From contig VWPU01004148.1 of NCBI GenBank assembly GCA_013398955.1, positions 248,001 through 312,000 of the forward strand: a DNA stretch of 64,000 bases, read 5' to 3'. This DNA comes from Callaeas wilsoni (taxonomy: Eukaryota > Chordata > Aves > Passeriformes > Callaeidae). The position numbers and the translations under genes are program-made. This document shows positions 1 through 13,261 of this stretch, piece after piece (positions within the stretch are counted from its first letter, which is position 1; each line of letters starts with the position of its first letter). The notes below the pieces were generated by a model, which worked only from the letters and a program-made list of their open reading frames with translations, was not told the DNA's origin and did no database searches.

Positions 1-1435
1 TTCTTACATCATTGCTCTTCAGTGTTTGTAACCTGGAGGACAAGTGTTATAATTTTCTAGGAAGTGGTGAGGCAGTGCCAGCATTATAATTTCATGGGCA
101 TAAAATCAAGACAGGAAGGTGTAAGATAAGACAAATGTATTTAAGATCAACTGTTGCATGCTGTGATGTGTAATTTATAGGAGAGATCTCCAGATTAGTG
201 GATGGATGCTTATAATTCATGCCTTTGAAGCAATAATTGAATTATAAATAATACAGTGGTTGGCTATTATTGCACGTAATTAAATTTTCTTAGTTTTAAT
301 AGCCTTGATTTGAGATGAAAGGAGTTCAAGGCACATCCAGTGAAAATAATAATAATTTATATGTGGTAGGATGATATAATTCTGAATTATGATTCAGAAT
401 AATAGATTTAAATGTTTGTTTCTTAAAGACGTTGACTGCTTAGACCTGAGAAATGAAATCACAGAGTCCTGGAGGCAGACATTATGTTAGCTCTGTGTCT
501 TTAATATGTCAAGTAAAATGGAATGATCTTGATCAGGGCTTCTTAGTGCAAACACACAGTGAAAGAAATAGAAAATTACATTATGTTAAGCAATAGCATA
601 CCTTGACATGGCTACAATTTGTTCTCCAAGGAAATATGTAAAAGTATGTTTTCCCCCATTACCCCTGTGTTAAACAAAAATGTACTTCTGTAGAATGAAT
701 CTGTATGACTTAAATCTTACTCTTAAACATGTATGAGCAAGTCTTGGCTAGACTAGTCTCGATTAAAATTATTTTCTCAATTAAAAAGCTTAGAATAATC
801 ATTGATAAGGCAGACTTCAGGAAATGCACGTGACAGAAGTTCTAAATACAACATTAAAGTTAAGCTAAGTTTTGAGGTGCTTATTGAGTTTCAATAGAGT
901 TAATAAAGAATTTAAATTTTGTGTAGAAACTATTGTGAAAAATATTTATTAAATTCTAATATGCTTAAAATATTGATAAGCAGCTGAAAATTGGAAAATA
1001 AGGCAAAACATAGTTAATGATATGAGTAACATCAAATAAGCATAGAGAATAAAGTTTTCCGACTTTTGCATCTGTTGATCACATTAATGCTAATAAAGCA
1101 GCATTTTTGAAATTGCAAAGCAATTTAAGAAATCCTGAAACTCTTAAACACTTCAAAAGTGATAACATTTGTTCCACTACTTTTTTTAATATCTAGCGAA
1201 ATGGACTCTCCAATTGGAATTCCTGGACACAATAGAAAAAACACAAATCAAAACTAAACAACTAAGTGTTCTGGGAAATAAACTGCTCCATTTACTTAGT
1301 TGAACCAAAATCAGAACTGAAACAGTTTATTGATTTAGTAATGGCACTTTATTAATTGAGAGTCAGTGAAGTATGTGTGCAGAATCAATACCAGGAGTAC
1401 AACAGACAAAGCATGAGAGCAGAGACTATTAAGGA
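1..1435. other. Unique AT-rich noncoding sequence
   Basis: Long AT-rich stretch with many short A and T runs and stop codons in every frame. I see no repeat family, RNA gene or coding frame worth naming. It could be intergenic or intronic. Confidence 0.6.
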
Positions 1436-1439
1436 CCAC

Positions 1440-1655
1440 CTACAAAGAGTGGGGCACTGGCTGCCTGCAGCACCCATCCCATGGGAGAGGGCTCTGCCTG
1501 CTGCAGGGGGAGGTGGTGATGCCACTAGGAGGGCTGCAGGCACTGCCCAGCCTGGTGTGCTCTATCTCTTCCTTCTCTCCCCAAGGTGTCTCCCTACTCA
1601 TCGCAAATTAGGATGCCTCTTTACGTGTCATTTGTCAGGGGTGGTCCAATAGTCA
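1440..1655 (-). mobile_element. ERV-associated GC-rich block, copy 1 (fragment)
   Basis: A GC-rich island in an AT-rich background. Read on the minus strand, about 120 bp from 1588 down to about 1465 align closely with 15181 down to about 15050, sharing ACCTTGGG, then AGAAGGAAGAG, then CATCACCACCTC and a CAGAG(C)CTCTC motif. Copy 2 lies directly against a recognisable LTR, so this copy is inferred to be a fragment of the same retroviral family. An AATAAA-like signal lies further along the minus strand near 1350, but I cannot assign it to the element. The 98-residue plus-strand frame across it has no recognisable domain and looks incidental. Boundaries are approximate. Confidence 0.5.
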
Positions 1656-1659
1656 CCTT

Positions 1660-2875
1660 CACACTAATAAAGATATAAGGATATTTATATGTTAAATATC
1701 AGTGTTCAAATGTACCCATTTGCAGTCATGTCAACATCCTTCTATTGACCACTATCCTAGAAGAAAAGAAAAAGTCAATGTTTTAAATGGAATCTGAAAC
1801 AAAACCAAAAATTCATTCCCCCTGGTTACATTAAAAAAGATTAAGCCCTTTCTCCACCACCATTTTTTTTCCTTTCTTTTGTATTTCTGTTATAAAAATG
1901 ATGTTGCCTGCTGCTGAAAAACAAAATCACCAAAATTATTGACTATGTTGGAAAACGATTGTGTTGTTGTGTTTAGCTATGACAGTTTTAATTTATCTTC
2001 TGTTAAAACACATATAACTTATGAAAGATATTTTTAGAAGTTATGTCTTAAAATGCAGTTAAAAGCAAACAGCTTTAGCTCAGGTGTTTCAAGGAGCTTA
2101 ATTAAACATATCAAGAGAATAAAAGCGGAAGTTGATTCTCACAGCCATTGATGGCACCGACAATTGTTTTTGACTGAACCTGTAATGGAGTGACTTGCTT
2201 AATAAAAAGGAGATTAACTAAAGATATGAGGAATGCTGCCACAATTCACCTCATCCTAAATCAAGAAGGAGGCAACATATTTTTGGTGATACTTGAAATG
2301 GTGAAACATATTTTACTTATCCCTTTCCAGTCAAAAACCCCCTCTCACTCCTAGACAGATTTTGCTATAAAATCTCTTCTTTCTGTATTGGAGATATTTT
2401 GGAATATTTTTGTGTAGAATTCAATGGTTATTGTTTTATAAATATTAGAGACATGGAGCCAGTCACCTTCAGCGAACAATTTTTGATGGAATGTCTTGAT
2501 ATCTTTGCCTTGTAAAAGTGGTTTGTCTTCTGCATAACATGCTTCTTTCTGGCTGAAGTCTCAGGACAGATCCTGATCATTTTTTTGTTTGTTTTTCTCT
2601 TGTGGTCCGAAACTGGGTGTCACCATGCTTCCTTGGTGGTCATGGAAACTAATTTTCTAGCCACCTGAGTTTGCTGCTACTTGATTTCAGGAACAGTTTC
2701 AGTGTAGAGGTTTGAAAGTACGAGGAAACTATTTTTTGGTCCAATTTTCTACTTAGGATTCAAATGTCATAATGAAGTTATTTATTAAGTAATATTGCCA
2801 TTCTGGCATAATATACATTTCAACTTTATCCTAATAACCAATTCCTTCAGTTGACTAGCACGGGAAATTCTTATT
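1660..2875. other. Unique AT-rich noncoding sequence
   Basis: No repeat family or coding frame recognised. Contains ordinary short T and A runs, for example near 2580, and nothing that stands out. Confidence 0.6.
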
Positions 2876-2879
2876 CAAG

Positions 2880-3470
2880 AAAACACTGCTGAGGAATATA
2901 TCTGGAGCAGGTAGCCCCGTTTCCAAACTGCAGATTGAGATGCAGATTGAGCTCTAGGTGGGACCCTAGAGAGACAAGAGGCCGTGAACCGCCAACCCTT
3001 TGGTTAACATAGAGCATGAAGAGGGTGGTGACAGCCAGATGAATGGACAGTGAGGGACACAGCAGGAGTGAAAACTCAGAGGAAGAAGGAGATTTGGGGG
3101 TGGCTAGACGTGAGGCTGTAATAGCCCAGGGGTTCCTTTGTTGGGCGTCCCTCCTCAGAGGCACCAGCTGTGGCTGTCTCTGTGTTACTGCAACATGAAT
3201 AAATTGCTTTATGGAAACCTGGGAAATATGAGGTCGATCTGGTAAGGCAACCTGGCCTGACTGTGTGAGAATGGGGTGTGTGAGGAGTCAAGGGGGCACT
3301 GGAGCTGCTCGCTGGGAAGAGCTTCAGTCCCAGCAGTGAAATTCTCTGGCCTTGGGATTGTGACTAGCAGAGAGTCTCTCGAATGGTCAGACTGGGATGT
3401 TTCCTTAGCAACTCTACAGCTCTACAGAACTGTGCTTCAGCAACTGCAGAAGAGAAAATCAAAGCACGTA
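2880..3470 (+). mobile_element. LTR-like element of an avian endogenous retrovirus (probable, plus orientation)
   Basis: This block is GC-richer than its flanks and has the order expected of a retroviral LTR 3' half. A GTTCCTTTGTTGGGCGTCCC motif near 3132 is followed by a cysteine-poor, noncoding CCTCAGAGGCACCAGCTGTG stretch, then ATGAATAAATTGC with a polyadenylation signal, then a GC-rich segment running to about 3460. From general knowledge of bird genomes this pattern resembles ERV LTRs with a CATGAATAAATTGC core, but I cannot name the family. No second LTR or gag/pol remnant is seen beside it, so a solo LTR or fragment is likely. The overlapping short ORFs on both strands (70 to 127 residues) have no recognisable domain. 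Confidence 0.45.
3198..3203 (+). promoter_or_regulatory. AATAAA polyadenylation signal inside LTR-like element
   Basis: Exact AATAAA in the context ATGAATAAATTGC. Its position within the GC-richer LTR-like block supports an R-region role in the plus orientation. Use in the present-day genome is unknown. Confidence 0.4.
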
Positions 3471-3474
3471 AAAA

Positions 3475-6400
3475 GTCAATCTACATAAGATGAGACAGAG
3501 ATAGATAAGGAGATGTTTCTTAAACAACTGGTCTTCTGTTTGCTGAATGAGGCTTTTAAACCCCTGCCAATGTGTAGGAAGCCCATTCTGATGGAGGGAT
3601 AATGCTTTTCTGAAGTGGGGTGTCAGATAAGTGCTTTTATTTGTTATAAAATTGCACCCAAGAGCAGTTAACCCGTTTCTCAAGAGAGGGAATAGATTGT
3701 TATGTCTGAAATGCAAAAAGTGAACCATATGGTAATGGGTTGAACTGCTCAGCGTCATAATCCAAGAAACCAGGGAAGCTTGGCAGAATACTAAGAAATT
3801 TATTGAAAAGACCACAGACATGGTAGTATAGATGTTCAACAAGAGGTTTTAACTAAATTTCAGATTAATATTTGGTGCTTATATTACAGAATTCTTTCCT
3901 AAAGCAGGATACCACATTGCAAGCCTCTAGATGATATCAGAATCCAGAAGTTGCGCTTTCATTTTTGTTTCCTTTCTCTGTGTTAAAGCACCAAATACTC
4001 CTGGACTTTCTCTCATTTCCATTAAAAGAAAAAAAAAAAATTGTTGGCAGGATGAAATTAATCTTTTTAATTTTTTATTTACATTGTGGTTTTCTTTAGG
4101 ATTTTTGTGGAGTTTTGTTCATTTGGGGTTTTAGTGGTGGTGGTTAGGTTTTTTTTAACTTCTCTTGCATTTTAATCTCTTAGTTTCTTTGAGTGATTTT
4201 GTATCTTTCTTCCTTACTGCTGTTCTTTGTATTTCTCCACCTTCTTAGAGTGACTTCTGGTGTGCTTTGGGCTACTTTAGTGTTAATTGGAAGGAATGTA
4301 CTCTATGTGGTATCCTTTCAAAGAGAATTTTAATACTTCCCCAAAGTACTACATCTTGTAAATGCAATTATGTTGTTCCAATAAACAAACATTCCTTCAG
4401 TTTTCTGTAAAGGGCAATGACTATATCTAGTTTCTTATAGTAATTCAAACAGTATTTTTGATGTACTCATAGTGAACCAGATGATTCCTGGGTCGTGGAA
4501 GGAAGAGATCTGCTATTTTGTATATCCATGGATAGTAATCTTCTCCTCTTTTGCCTAGGATGTCAAAAGAACAATTAGTAGCAATTTTTCTGCAGATGTA
4601 GTGATCTTGTGCTTTCCTGTTTAAAATATTCACCTTCTCTAGCCTCTCATTTTATAGCTAGAAATTAAATAGGTGCATGTATGATATTTGTTGTCCAGGG
4701 AGTCACCTCTGTGATCCAACTTTGGGGCACAAATCTTAAAATAAACTAGCAAATGTTATTCATATCTTCATTTCTGCAGGAATCTTAATAGTGAGGAAAA
4801 GGAACAGAGGCCCTTCCACTTCTCTCTTCTTTTTTGCATCCTTTGCTTTCATATATTGTGGTAATGTGTGGGTTTCCGGGGATGAAATTTCATTTTCTTC
4901 CACAGTGTTACGACGTTAAAAGGTTTCACTGGAAAATGAGGGAAAAACGCAGGAGTCCTTTCCCCGTGCCTTTGCACTCACTCTTTTTGTGTTTCCATGA
5001 AAATATGGATGGAGAGAAAGGAAAGCTGTGATCCAGTAATTGTCAAAGATCAAACTGTGAGAAACTGAGAAATAAGCAGAATGACCTAACTTACATGAAG
5101 AGCCACACAGCACTGAGAAAAGGAGGAGCAGGGGACAGAGGCTCTGGAATCAAAAGCCTGAGGCAGGACATGTTGCAAGTCAGCACGGGGCTTCCTGTTT
5201 TGCTTTCTGGAAATAAGGAAATAGATCTATCCATATGGTCTTTCTTGGAGTTCTTTTAAGCTTCAGTGAACACTAACTGAAACAAAGATGTCTGGAACAA
5301 AACATGTTTGGCTCAATATTTGAACGTTTTGATGGAAAAATGATACACTAACCTGAAGGGAGGGTTTCCAGAGTATATTCATGCTATATCTACTTAAAAC
5401 AGGAAATTCTCTTGCCTTCCAAATAGTTTTTCTTTAACATTCATTTATTGAACTTGAGATGGGGAATTTCCTTGATGGCTATGCATATACATAAAACAAT
5501 AGTCAAATCCTCTTCCTACCAAAACCAAAAATCACCTACCTTCATGGCTATGCTAAGAAATGAACAGATGAGAATTCAAATTTCTCTAAAAATAAGTAAA
5601 ATACAATATTTTATATTTAGAGATAGTTTTTGCAATTTTCTCCTAATTGATTCCATAATTATACCCTGCTTTCCCCCCTGAATGTTAAACTTCTTCTGAT
5701 GTTCTTGGTATCAATATTTTTCACAGGGTTTTCCTCAAACTTATACGAGCAAAATCTATACCTCTGGTTTTACCTTTCAATTTTGTGAGAAATATTCAAC
5801 GAGAGATGATAAATAAGAGCAGACTAAAATTAAAATATATTGATAATATAATGTATTCAAACCATCTTAACAAAATACTAGAGATTTTACATGTAAGACA
5901 TAGACTTAGATCTAAGCTTTCATAAGAGTTTATTTATTTAGTACATAATACCTCCTAAATTTAACCTAAATGATGAGTCAAATCTAACTGAGAAACTCAA
6001 GGAAGAAAGAAACTAATCACATAGGCAGATAAATTGGTATAGTGCATATTTTCCACACATAAAATCAGAAAATATTGTCCATGAATCATGATATTGTGCT
6101 TGCTCTAACAGATTTATAAAGCAAAAAGGCAGTATTTTCATTTAATGGCCTGTATGACTCATAAAATGTTCCATGATATAAGCTGATTCCATTTGCTCAT
6201 AGTAGAGGATAAGATAGAAGGGTTCAAGATAGAGTTAATAACAAATAATGTTTTCTCAACTCCAAGAAGCTGAATAAGGACAACTTGATGTCTTTGGAGA
6301 CTGATTTGGTAACAGAAGCTGCAATTATCTTTACTGATGAATGTAAAAGAAAATGCAATTGCAACAGGAACTTCATTTCCAAAAAGGGAATCTGGCAGGG

Positions 6401-8490
6401 TATGAAGTATCATCCAAGTCAAAGACAAAAATATCACAGCCACTTTAATCAGGTCCAGGAGCAGAGGCTAAACCCCCACATACAAGGAAATTTCCATACA
6501 ATACATTCATGAGTCTTGTCTTTACACTTGCTAATTTTATTAGACATACATGAAAGAAAAAGATTCTGAAAAGGAAACAAGGATTTGAAATTTTCTAATT
6601 TTCCATTTTTAAAAAAAACTGACCTCCTATTCTTCAGAGGAACAAGAGCCAAGGTTCAATACTTTCTATACTGATACATTGTTTATTTGATTTTATAAGG
6701 AGCACTATTTTCCCTACCAGCTGTTTGATATTATGCCTTTCGAGAATTTAATTTTTTTTTTAATCTCTAGAATGGTTTACAAATACTTTCAAATTATGAG
6801 GCTATGGGAAACATACAAAGCTAACCTTTCAGTTCTGTGTCTTGTACTACAGGCAATCATTTAAATTTTGAAAATTAATTTCCCAAGGTAGAATAATATC
6901 TCAGGAAATTTGGTGACTGCAAGTGGAACAAATTTCTTTCATTCCCATTGCCTTTCTTGTGTGCAGTGCTACTCTAAAAAATGAGAAATATTTATTAAGA
7001 ATAAAGTCCACTGAGATCAACAGATCAAGATTAAACAGAACAAGACTATTTTTTCCCTTAAATGCACATCTGACAATATAGACTTTCCTGAGAACAGCAA
7101 TGTAATGTGCCCCAGTTAGAATTGCACTGTGATTTGAAGTTCATCCTTCAGGCACTTGCATCAAATGTAGTTGTCCAGCCTTTAGCATAAAGAAGAGGAG
7201 AGGTAAAGGGAAGTGAAACCATCTATTGAATGATGTCTGAGAGGAACATAATTTCCAGGTCTTGCATATGCACTTCTACAATCATTTTTCTTACATGTAA
7301 AAACCCTCACTTACCTTTTTTTTAAAATTTTATTTTTACTAAATGGCATTTCCTTCCAAGAGGCGCTCTAGCTGTAATGAATAGAATGCAGCTCTTTTTA
7401 GGTAAGGCTGACATGTGTATTGTTCTGAAGATGTTATGAGCCCTTCTCTTGTCGAAACCTAACAGAAGTATCACTGTATTTTCTAGACAAAATGCAAGCC
7501 TTTCTAAATTGTTAGATGCTTAGACATTCAGATGTAAAAAACTCCCGAAACTGAGGTCTAATAAGCAGAGTCTAAAAATAGTGTTACTGTTTCTTTATAC
7601 TATTTTGTCTGATGCAAATCTAAACCACTAATGTTGAACAACTAAGTTTATGTTGTGATTTAAAGGTTTTCAGGTTAATCTGACATTTGGGCTAACACAA
7701 AGCTATACAGCCTATTTATAAGTGCTCTGTTCTTCTGCCTGCATTCTGTTTGTGCATGTTGAAGCACATGTATGAAGCTGGTGTACTTCCATCCTTCCAC
7801 TTCATTTGCCAGTCATTGAAGTGAGCAGTAAATTCAGTAGTCTTGTATCCTCTAACTATGGTTTGTATTTTTATTGCATAATTTTCATGTCAGTAGCACC
7901 AAACTCACGGAACTGTGAGTATCAAACCCACTACACTGACTGTTTTCCTTATACCCCTCCAAGCTCTTTTATTGTTTCATACCACTTTCACTAAAACTGT
8001 AATTTACGACATTTTAACCACTTTTTTTTTCACTCATCATCTCATGTGGCAACCTCCCAGATAAGATATCTTGGCCTAATACAAGCAGTTATGCCTCTCT
8101 TCTTTGTTTCTGACTCCAGCTTCTCAATAACGAGCTACATTTCTAGGACTGCACTAAAGCTGAATATAATCTGGAAGGGATTTTTAAAATAAAATTTCTT
8201 TTCAATAATAAATCAAATTCCTACAATAAAGCCTTGATAAATAAGTAATCCACAAGGGAGGTGTAAAAAGTGTCTCAGGCTCCTTGCCATAAAAATATTT
8301 AAAATCTAACTGGCATCTACCTTGCAATATAAGCTCATTTATCATAATTTGATCAGAATGGACATTCTTCAAAGAACTGCCAGGTAATTCTAAGTCTAAA
8401 TGAAAGGCAAACCAGACCTAATTATTTCAACTTTTCTTCTTAGGTCAATCACATTTTTAAATGTTGTTTTAAACATTACTGCTCTCCTCT
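3475..8490. other. Long unique AT-rich noncoding stretch
   Basis: About 5 kb without a recognisable element. The minus frame 3459-3842 (127 residues) is the longest non-repeat ORF, but it shows no domain, its composition is what translated AT-rich DNA gives, and it overlaps the end of the LTR-like block. Other frames are 60 to 95 residues and equally unconvincing. No tRNA, snRNA or SINE seen. Confidence 0.6.
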
Positions 8491-8499
8491 ATATTTTCC

Positions 8500-9560
8500 C
8501 ACGCTGACTTAAACATTTTCTGAAGTACAATGGCCAAGACTGAACACAGTTTTATATACTGATATTAATACATCCCAATATGGCACATGCCTTCTTTTGT
8601 TAGTATGTGAATTTATTGTCTCTTCTTCAATTAGTGATCCATTATAAACCACTATTCTTACTCTACTTTGCTGTCCATCCTTCTCTTGTATTTCTGTAGT
8701 TAGCTGTTCCTGCACAGGCACAGCATTTTTATTTCCCTTACTTATTTTCTTTATCAAATCTTTCATAAACTTGGGCTTATTGAAAACTTGTATCCTGTCC
8801 TCTAGTGCCCCTGTAGACCCTCCTAGATTTTCTTTTTTATTAGTAAATTCAATAATATACATTCTCTTTCATCATCTATGCCATGTGGAACAGCAATCAA
8901 TAAATCCTTCCATTACAACCACAAGTTATTGATAATTACTCCTTGGGATTATCTTTTCTAACCAGTTTTCAACCTACACTGTTGTAGTTTTCTCTGCTTC
9001 ATGTTTATCAGAGTGTCATGAATTTCCATTCTAATCTTTAGGAAAGCCAAAATACGTAATTTGTTGACTCTATGATTTTATCTAAAAAAAAATAAGGTCA
9101 CAAGGAAGTATTTTTTGTTTCCTCATCACTGGAAGCTACAAGCTGTCTAGCAGTCATGTAGTCTCAGCTGATCTGTTCCTGAGGACTGAAACAGAAAAGG
9201 CAGTAAAGACCATATTTCTTGATACCATTCTTTTGTCATTCTTTTCCTGTGTTGAGCAACAGAGTTATCCTTTCCTCAGTCTCTTGTTAATTGATTGCAC
9301 TTGCAGTGCAAATTCTTGCTATCTTTCATATTTTACTAGTGACATCTCAAGCTTTGCTTTGCCTTTCTGTTCCTTACAAGCATATGCCACACATCTGATT
9401 GAGTCCTCTGTAGTAATACCTGGGGTCTTTTTCAGCCTAAAATATACTCTTACTAAAATTTGAGATACCAGCCTTTCGAATTCGAATTTGTTCTTTCTGC
9501 CCTCTGAATTAGGATGGCTGAATTTGAACATTCCCTGGATCAGTGTCTGAAGAGATACTT
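8500..9560 (-). mobile_element. Old CR1/L3-like LINE ORF2 relic, heavily decayed
   Basis: Two parts read in order on the minus strand. Within 9319-9531 (70-residue frame) the stretch around DSIRCVAYACKEQKGKAKLE resembles the CR1/L3 linker between endonuclease and reverse transcriptase, which usually has an RACRxxxRKAKAQLE pattern. The segment 8930-9030 on the plus strand (ATTATCTTTTCTAACCAGTT and following) resembles the antisense of the reverse transcriptase core of L3/CR1 elements. The 117-residue minus frame at 8509-8862 lies where the ORF2 3' region would fall, but I cannot match it residue by residue. The spacing between the two parts is shorter than in an intact element, implying internal deletion. 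Much older than the other CR1 copies here. Confidence 0.35.
9475..9486. repeat. 12-bp perfect palindrome TTCGAATTCGAA
   Basis: Two overlapping TTCGAA units in a row, containing two CpG dinucleotides in an otherwise CpG-poor region. Probably chance within the old LINE relic. Confidence 0.5.
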
Positions 9561-9564
9561 TAGC

Positions 9565-10405
9565 TCCTCAGGTGGGAGAGCTCGAGTATTGCTTGTCTGA
9601 ATAAATTATTACCTCAAAAGAGTAATAGCAATTGGCTGAGTTGAACCAACACTAATATACAGGTTCTATTAACCTCAAATTACCATTACAGATGAGCAAA
9701 CATTCAGGAAGTGGGTTTTATAAATAAAGCATGCTACTTTATTAAATCAATAAAAGAATAACAGGCCTTACAGTAGGAAAAGTGCTGCCAATTTGCAAAG
9801 AAGGCTATGCAAGATGGTTTGTAATTAGATTACTTCCAGCATCCTAATATTGACCTCAAAAATCTCCAATATGAATAGCGATAAATAGGATATTTATTTG
9901 AAAATAGAAAACCATTATGATAAAATCTATTTTAAATCCATCAATTTCATTTAGTTATTCTGAAAGTGAATCAAGCTGACTTTGTATAAATCTATAGTGA
10001 TGTATTCCTTTTGTGAGGAAAACCCACAAGTTTACTCCTATGTGTCTTTGAAAAACTGTGGGTGAACAACATCTCTTCAGTTGTCCCCTTTATCATGTTT
10101 TAAAATAAAGGAAAGAACTAAATCATAAACCCTCTTTAGAATATGATTGGATCCCAGAAAATGGAAGGGCAAGAAATTTGTCTTTGCAACTGCATATATT
10201 AAGACACTAATGCTGATATTGAGCATATAATCATCTCACATGAATAGCTATGCAATACTCAAATTCAGTAGGCTTAATACCTTTAGGATTCTCAAGCCTT
10301 ATAAAAATTTTGGCTTTCATAAAGAGTCTTTAAAACCTCTGTGTATTGTACATAAACTCAGAAATTTTAATTCCTATATACAACTGGTTGTATAATTCAA
10401 TTTGA
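9565..10405. other. Unique AT-rich noncoding sequence
   Basis: No element or coding frame recognised. Confidence 0.6.
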
Positions 10406-10408
10406 AAG

Positions 10409-10575
10409 TCATAGAATGACAGAATATGTTGAATTGGAAGGGAACTACATGAATCATCAAAGTCCAACTCCTTGCCCTGCACAGGCCAACCTTAAGAATC
10501 ACATCATTTGTCTAAGATTGTTGTCTAAACACTTCTTGGACAGTGTCAATTTTGGTGTCATGATAGCTTCAACAG
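10409..10575 (-). mobile_element. CR1 LINE 3' end (truncated copy)
   Basis: Starts on the plus strand with TCATAGAATGACAGAATATG, the complement of the CR1 3' terminus (ATTCTATGA-type). It continues with GGAAGGGAACTACATGAATC and then a CCTTGCCCTGCACAGGCCAA stretch, typical of the CR1 3' UTR subtype that ends in 'CTGTGCAGGG'. It breaks off after about 165 bp where the 5' side is lost, as is usual for 5'-truncated LINE insertions. The same 3' UTR subtype occurs in the opposite orientation at 51455-51685. The short plus ORF across it is incidental. Confidence 0.85.
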
Positions 10576-10579
10576 AGTT

Positions 10580-12080
10580 TATCTTTGTGCCCCATAATTT
10601 TAAAATTATTAATTAAAACAATGTGTTCTTTTTGAAACCATTTAGAAAATAAAATAGAAAATCTGTAATTTTTTTAAATTGTATGTTTAGAGATCTTTTC
10701 TTGACATCTTCTTTGGCAACAGGAGAAAGCAATAACTCGTTTTTACCTTTCTTTCTTTTTAAGATCAGGGATTCAATCCATTCCATGAAGCTAGTTTTTT
10801 TTACAGTTACATTACATTCTTTGAGCCATCTCTCACGATGGTAGCATCCATCATGAATATTTTAAATACCTCTTTCCAAATAGTGCTAGAACTTCTCCCA
10901 GGCTGGCAGCTACACCTAGAAAGCAGATCTGTGTTAGTAAACTGCAGTGAAAGGTGTGTACCCTAATGGCCACTAGAGCTGTGCCTGCAGTCTGCTGAGC
11001 CCTGGAGGTCCCTGTGTCAAGTGCAGCTGTGCATGTGCTGTGCAAAGGAATAGCAGAGTAAGGGAAGCCTATATATCGAAACAGCTGTCTCTGTGGAATC
11101 CATTCTTGACAAATGTCTGTTATAGTGGAGTTCAGACATCAAACCATTCATGCAAGAGATAGAGAGAGACAAAATCTACTGGTACATTTTACTTAGCTCT
11201 GATATTTAAAAATAGCGCTGTGTAAAAGGAAAGCCATAACCACTGAAATCCTAGTTAAGTGATTTCTTATTTAGCTGTGAAATTGTTTCTTGGAGCCTAT
11301 TCATTCATGCAAGTAACTTTTGTTTTTCATACTGCAACCATGGGGGGTTTTTTTGAAAAGAAAATATTAGTGTCAAAGGAGACAAATGGCTTGTCCTAGG
11401 TCTGTCTGCTAGAGGAAAAAGGACATGGACTTCAAAAATATTAAGAAAGATTGTGAGGACTTTGATAAAGTTGAATTAATGCTGTCTTCTTTAGAATGTT
11501 TTGGAAAGGCAAAATATTAGAAAATAGGAGAGGGAACAAAATGTCTGAGAGAAGATACTTTTATGAAGATAGATTAGGAGGACACGAGTGAATGAATCTC
11601 TGCAAGCAGAGAGCTGACATTCCCAAGGCATCAACCTGTCCTAATCTCAACTGAAAAACCTATGAGGACAACAAAAGTCTAATAGCTCTTGTGAGTTGAA
11701 GAAAAAACAGATTTTTTTTTACACCATAGTAGGATCCTAAAAAAGGCTGGAATAAATAAAAACCATGGAAGTTCTTGTTTTCCTTTTAGAGAAAAAATAT
11801 TCCAATAGTAAGAACATTAGATAAGCCCCAGAAACTCTTCATTAATTCTAATCAGCACTTACTATGAGGATTTGGACAAATCACAGAATATCTTGTGCTT
11901 AATTCACCATATGCATTTTCCTAATTTGTAGGATTATTCAAGGATAAAATCTGACTGCAGAAACACTGTGTAGGGTTAAATTAACAGGAGACCCACTTAA
12001 TGCAAAGCAAAATCACATAAATGTAGTCACGGGATTGTCCATAATAGCTTATATATCAGTGGGTCTAAGTGAATGTGAAT
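10580..12080. other. Unique noncoding sequence, locally GC-richer at 10870-11060
   Basis: Mostly AT-rich. The 10870-11060 segment is richer in G and C (for example CAGCTACACCTAGAAAGCAG) and has no stop in a 64-residue minus frame, but I recognise no family or exon. Nothing else to report. Confidence 0.5.
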
Positions 12081-12085
12081 TACCA

Positions 12086-12335
12086 TAGAATTATAGAATG
12101 TTAAGAGTTGGAATGGACCTTAGAGATCATCTAGTCCCAATCCCACTTGCCATGGGTGAGGATACCTCCCACTAGATCAGATTGCTCAAGGCCTCATCCA
12201 ACCTGGTTTTGAACACTGCCAGGGATGGGAGACCTACAACTTCCCTGAGCGACCTGTTCTAGTGTCTCACCACCCTCACAGTAAACAAATTCTTTCTAAT
12301 ATTCAGCCTAAATTTACCCTCTTTCAATTTGTACC
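12086..12335 (-). mobile_element. CR1 LINE 3' end (truncated copy)
   Basis: The plus strand shows the antisense CR1 3' UTR in order: CATAGAATTATAGAATG, GGAATGGACCTTAGAGATCA, CATGGGTGAGGATACCTCCC, ACTAGATCAGATTGCTCAAG, TTTTGAACACTGCCAGGGAT, and the CTCACCACCCTCACAGTAAA stretch. All are hallmarks of the common avian CR1 3' UTR. Similarity fades after about 12335; the sequence to 12480 may be diverged CR1 or flank. Divergence from the familiar pattern is modest, so this is younger than the relic at 8.5 kb. Confidence 0.9.
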
Positions 12336-12339
12336 CATA

Positions 12340-13260
12340 CTCTGAATCCTTTTGGTTTTGAAAAATCATATTCATCTGGTTTGAATTTAATGCTAGTAAC
12401 TTCATAATAAGTTTTAGGAACCACAATCTGTCAAAGCAAGAAACCGCAGCCACTTTTCTTTGAATCTTTTGCCCACAGAGAGCGTGGCTGCTAAAATGCC
12501 GTGTGCTGACAAAGGAAGATAAAATGAATTTATTAAATAGAATCCACTGAAGGTTGCATAGAAATTATGACAGGCCTAAGAATCTCAGAGCTACAAATCT
12601 TAGAAGATAGGCAAGATTCTCAAGAACAAAGTAATCTATCTCGTCCATTTCTTACATACCTTGCATCTTCTTTCCATATCTCTTTGTAGCTATTGCTGAA
12701 GACAGAGTACTGACTTTGGTGGATTTTTAGTTCTGACCACTTGAAACTGCTCTTTTGCTTTGTTAAATAGGGCTTTTTCCTAACAAAACACCTCCTGAGT
12801 CAAGTTAGATAAAAGAGGACTAAAAATACTGTTGGGGTTTTTTTAGCACTTTGAGCATGAACTCTTACAACTTTGCTAGCTAAAAATTGTTCAGCCTTTT
12901 GAATTACCTGATTGATAAAATCTAATTGATTGACTCCACTCTCAGGGATTCCACTTTTTTTTTCCTATAACAGAATATCCAAACTAAAAGACTCAGAGTT
13001 GAATGGAACATTTTTGGCACTTGATACACTAAAAACAATGCAGTTCAAAATGAGCAAAGGTTATTAAGTACCAGATTTGAGTACATATAAAGTCTGAATA
13101 GGAACAAAAGAGAAAGCAATTATTAGGGTCTTACTCTAAAATGTATATTTTTAATTAACTTCTGGCTTAATATTTGGATTTTGGTTTGTTTTGTTGTTCT
13201 GTTGTTGCTGTTTGTTTGTTTTTAGTTGAAAAATAGCTATCTGATTTAAAACTGCATTTA
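12340..13260. other. Unique AT-rich noncoding sequence
   Basis: Includes a T/G-rich low-complexity run of TTTG- and TTG-like units around 13184-13222. No element recognised otherwise. Confidence 0.55.
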
Positions 13261-13261
13261 A

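Noticed and set aside
3459..3842. 127-residue minus-strand ORF
   Set aside because: No domain, composition of translated AT-rich DNA, no splice or promoter signals, partly overlaps an LTR-like element.
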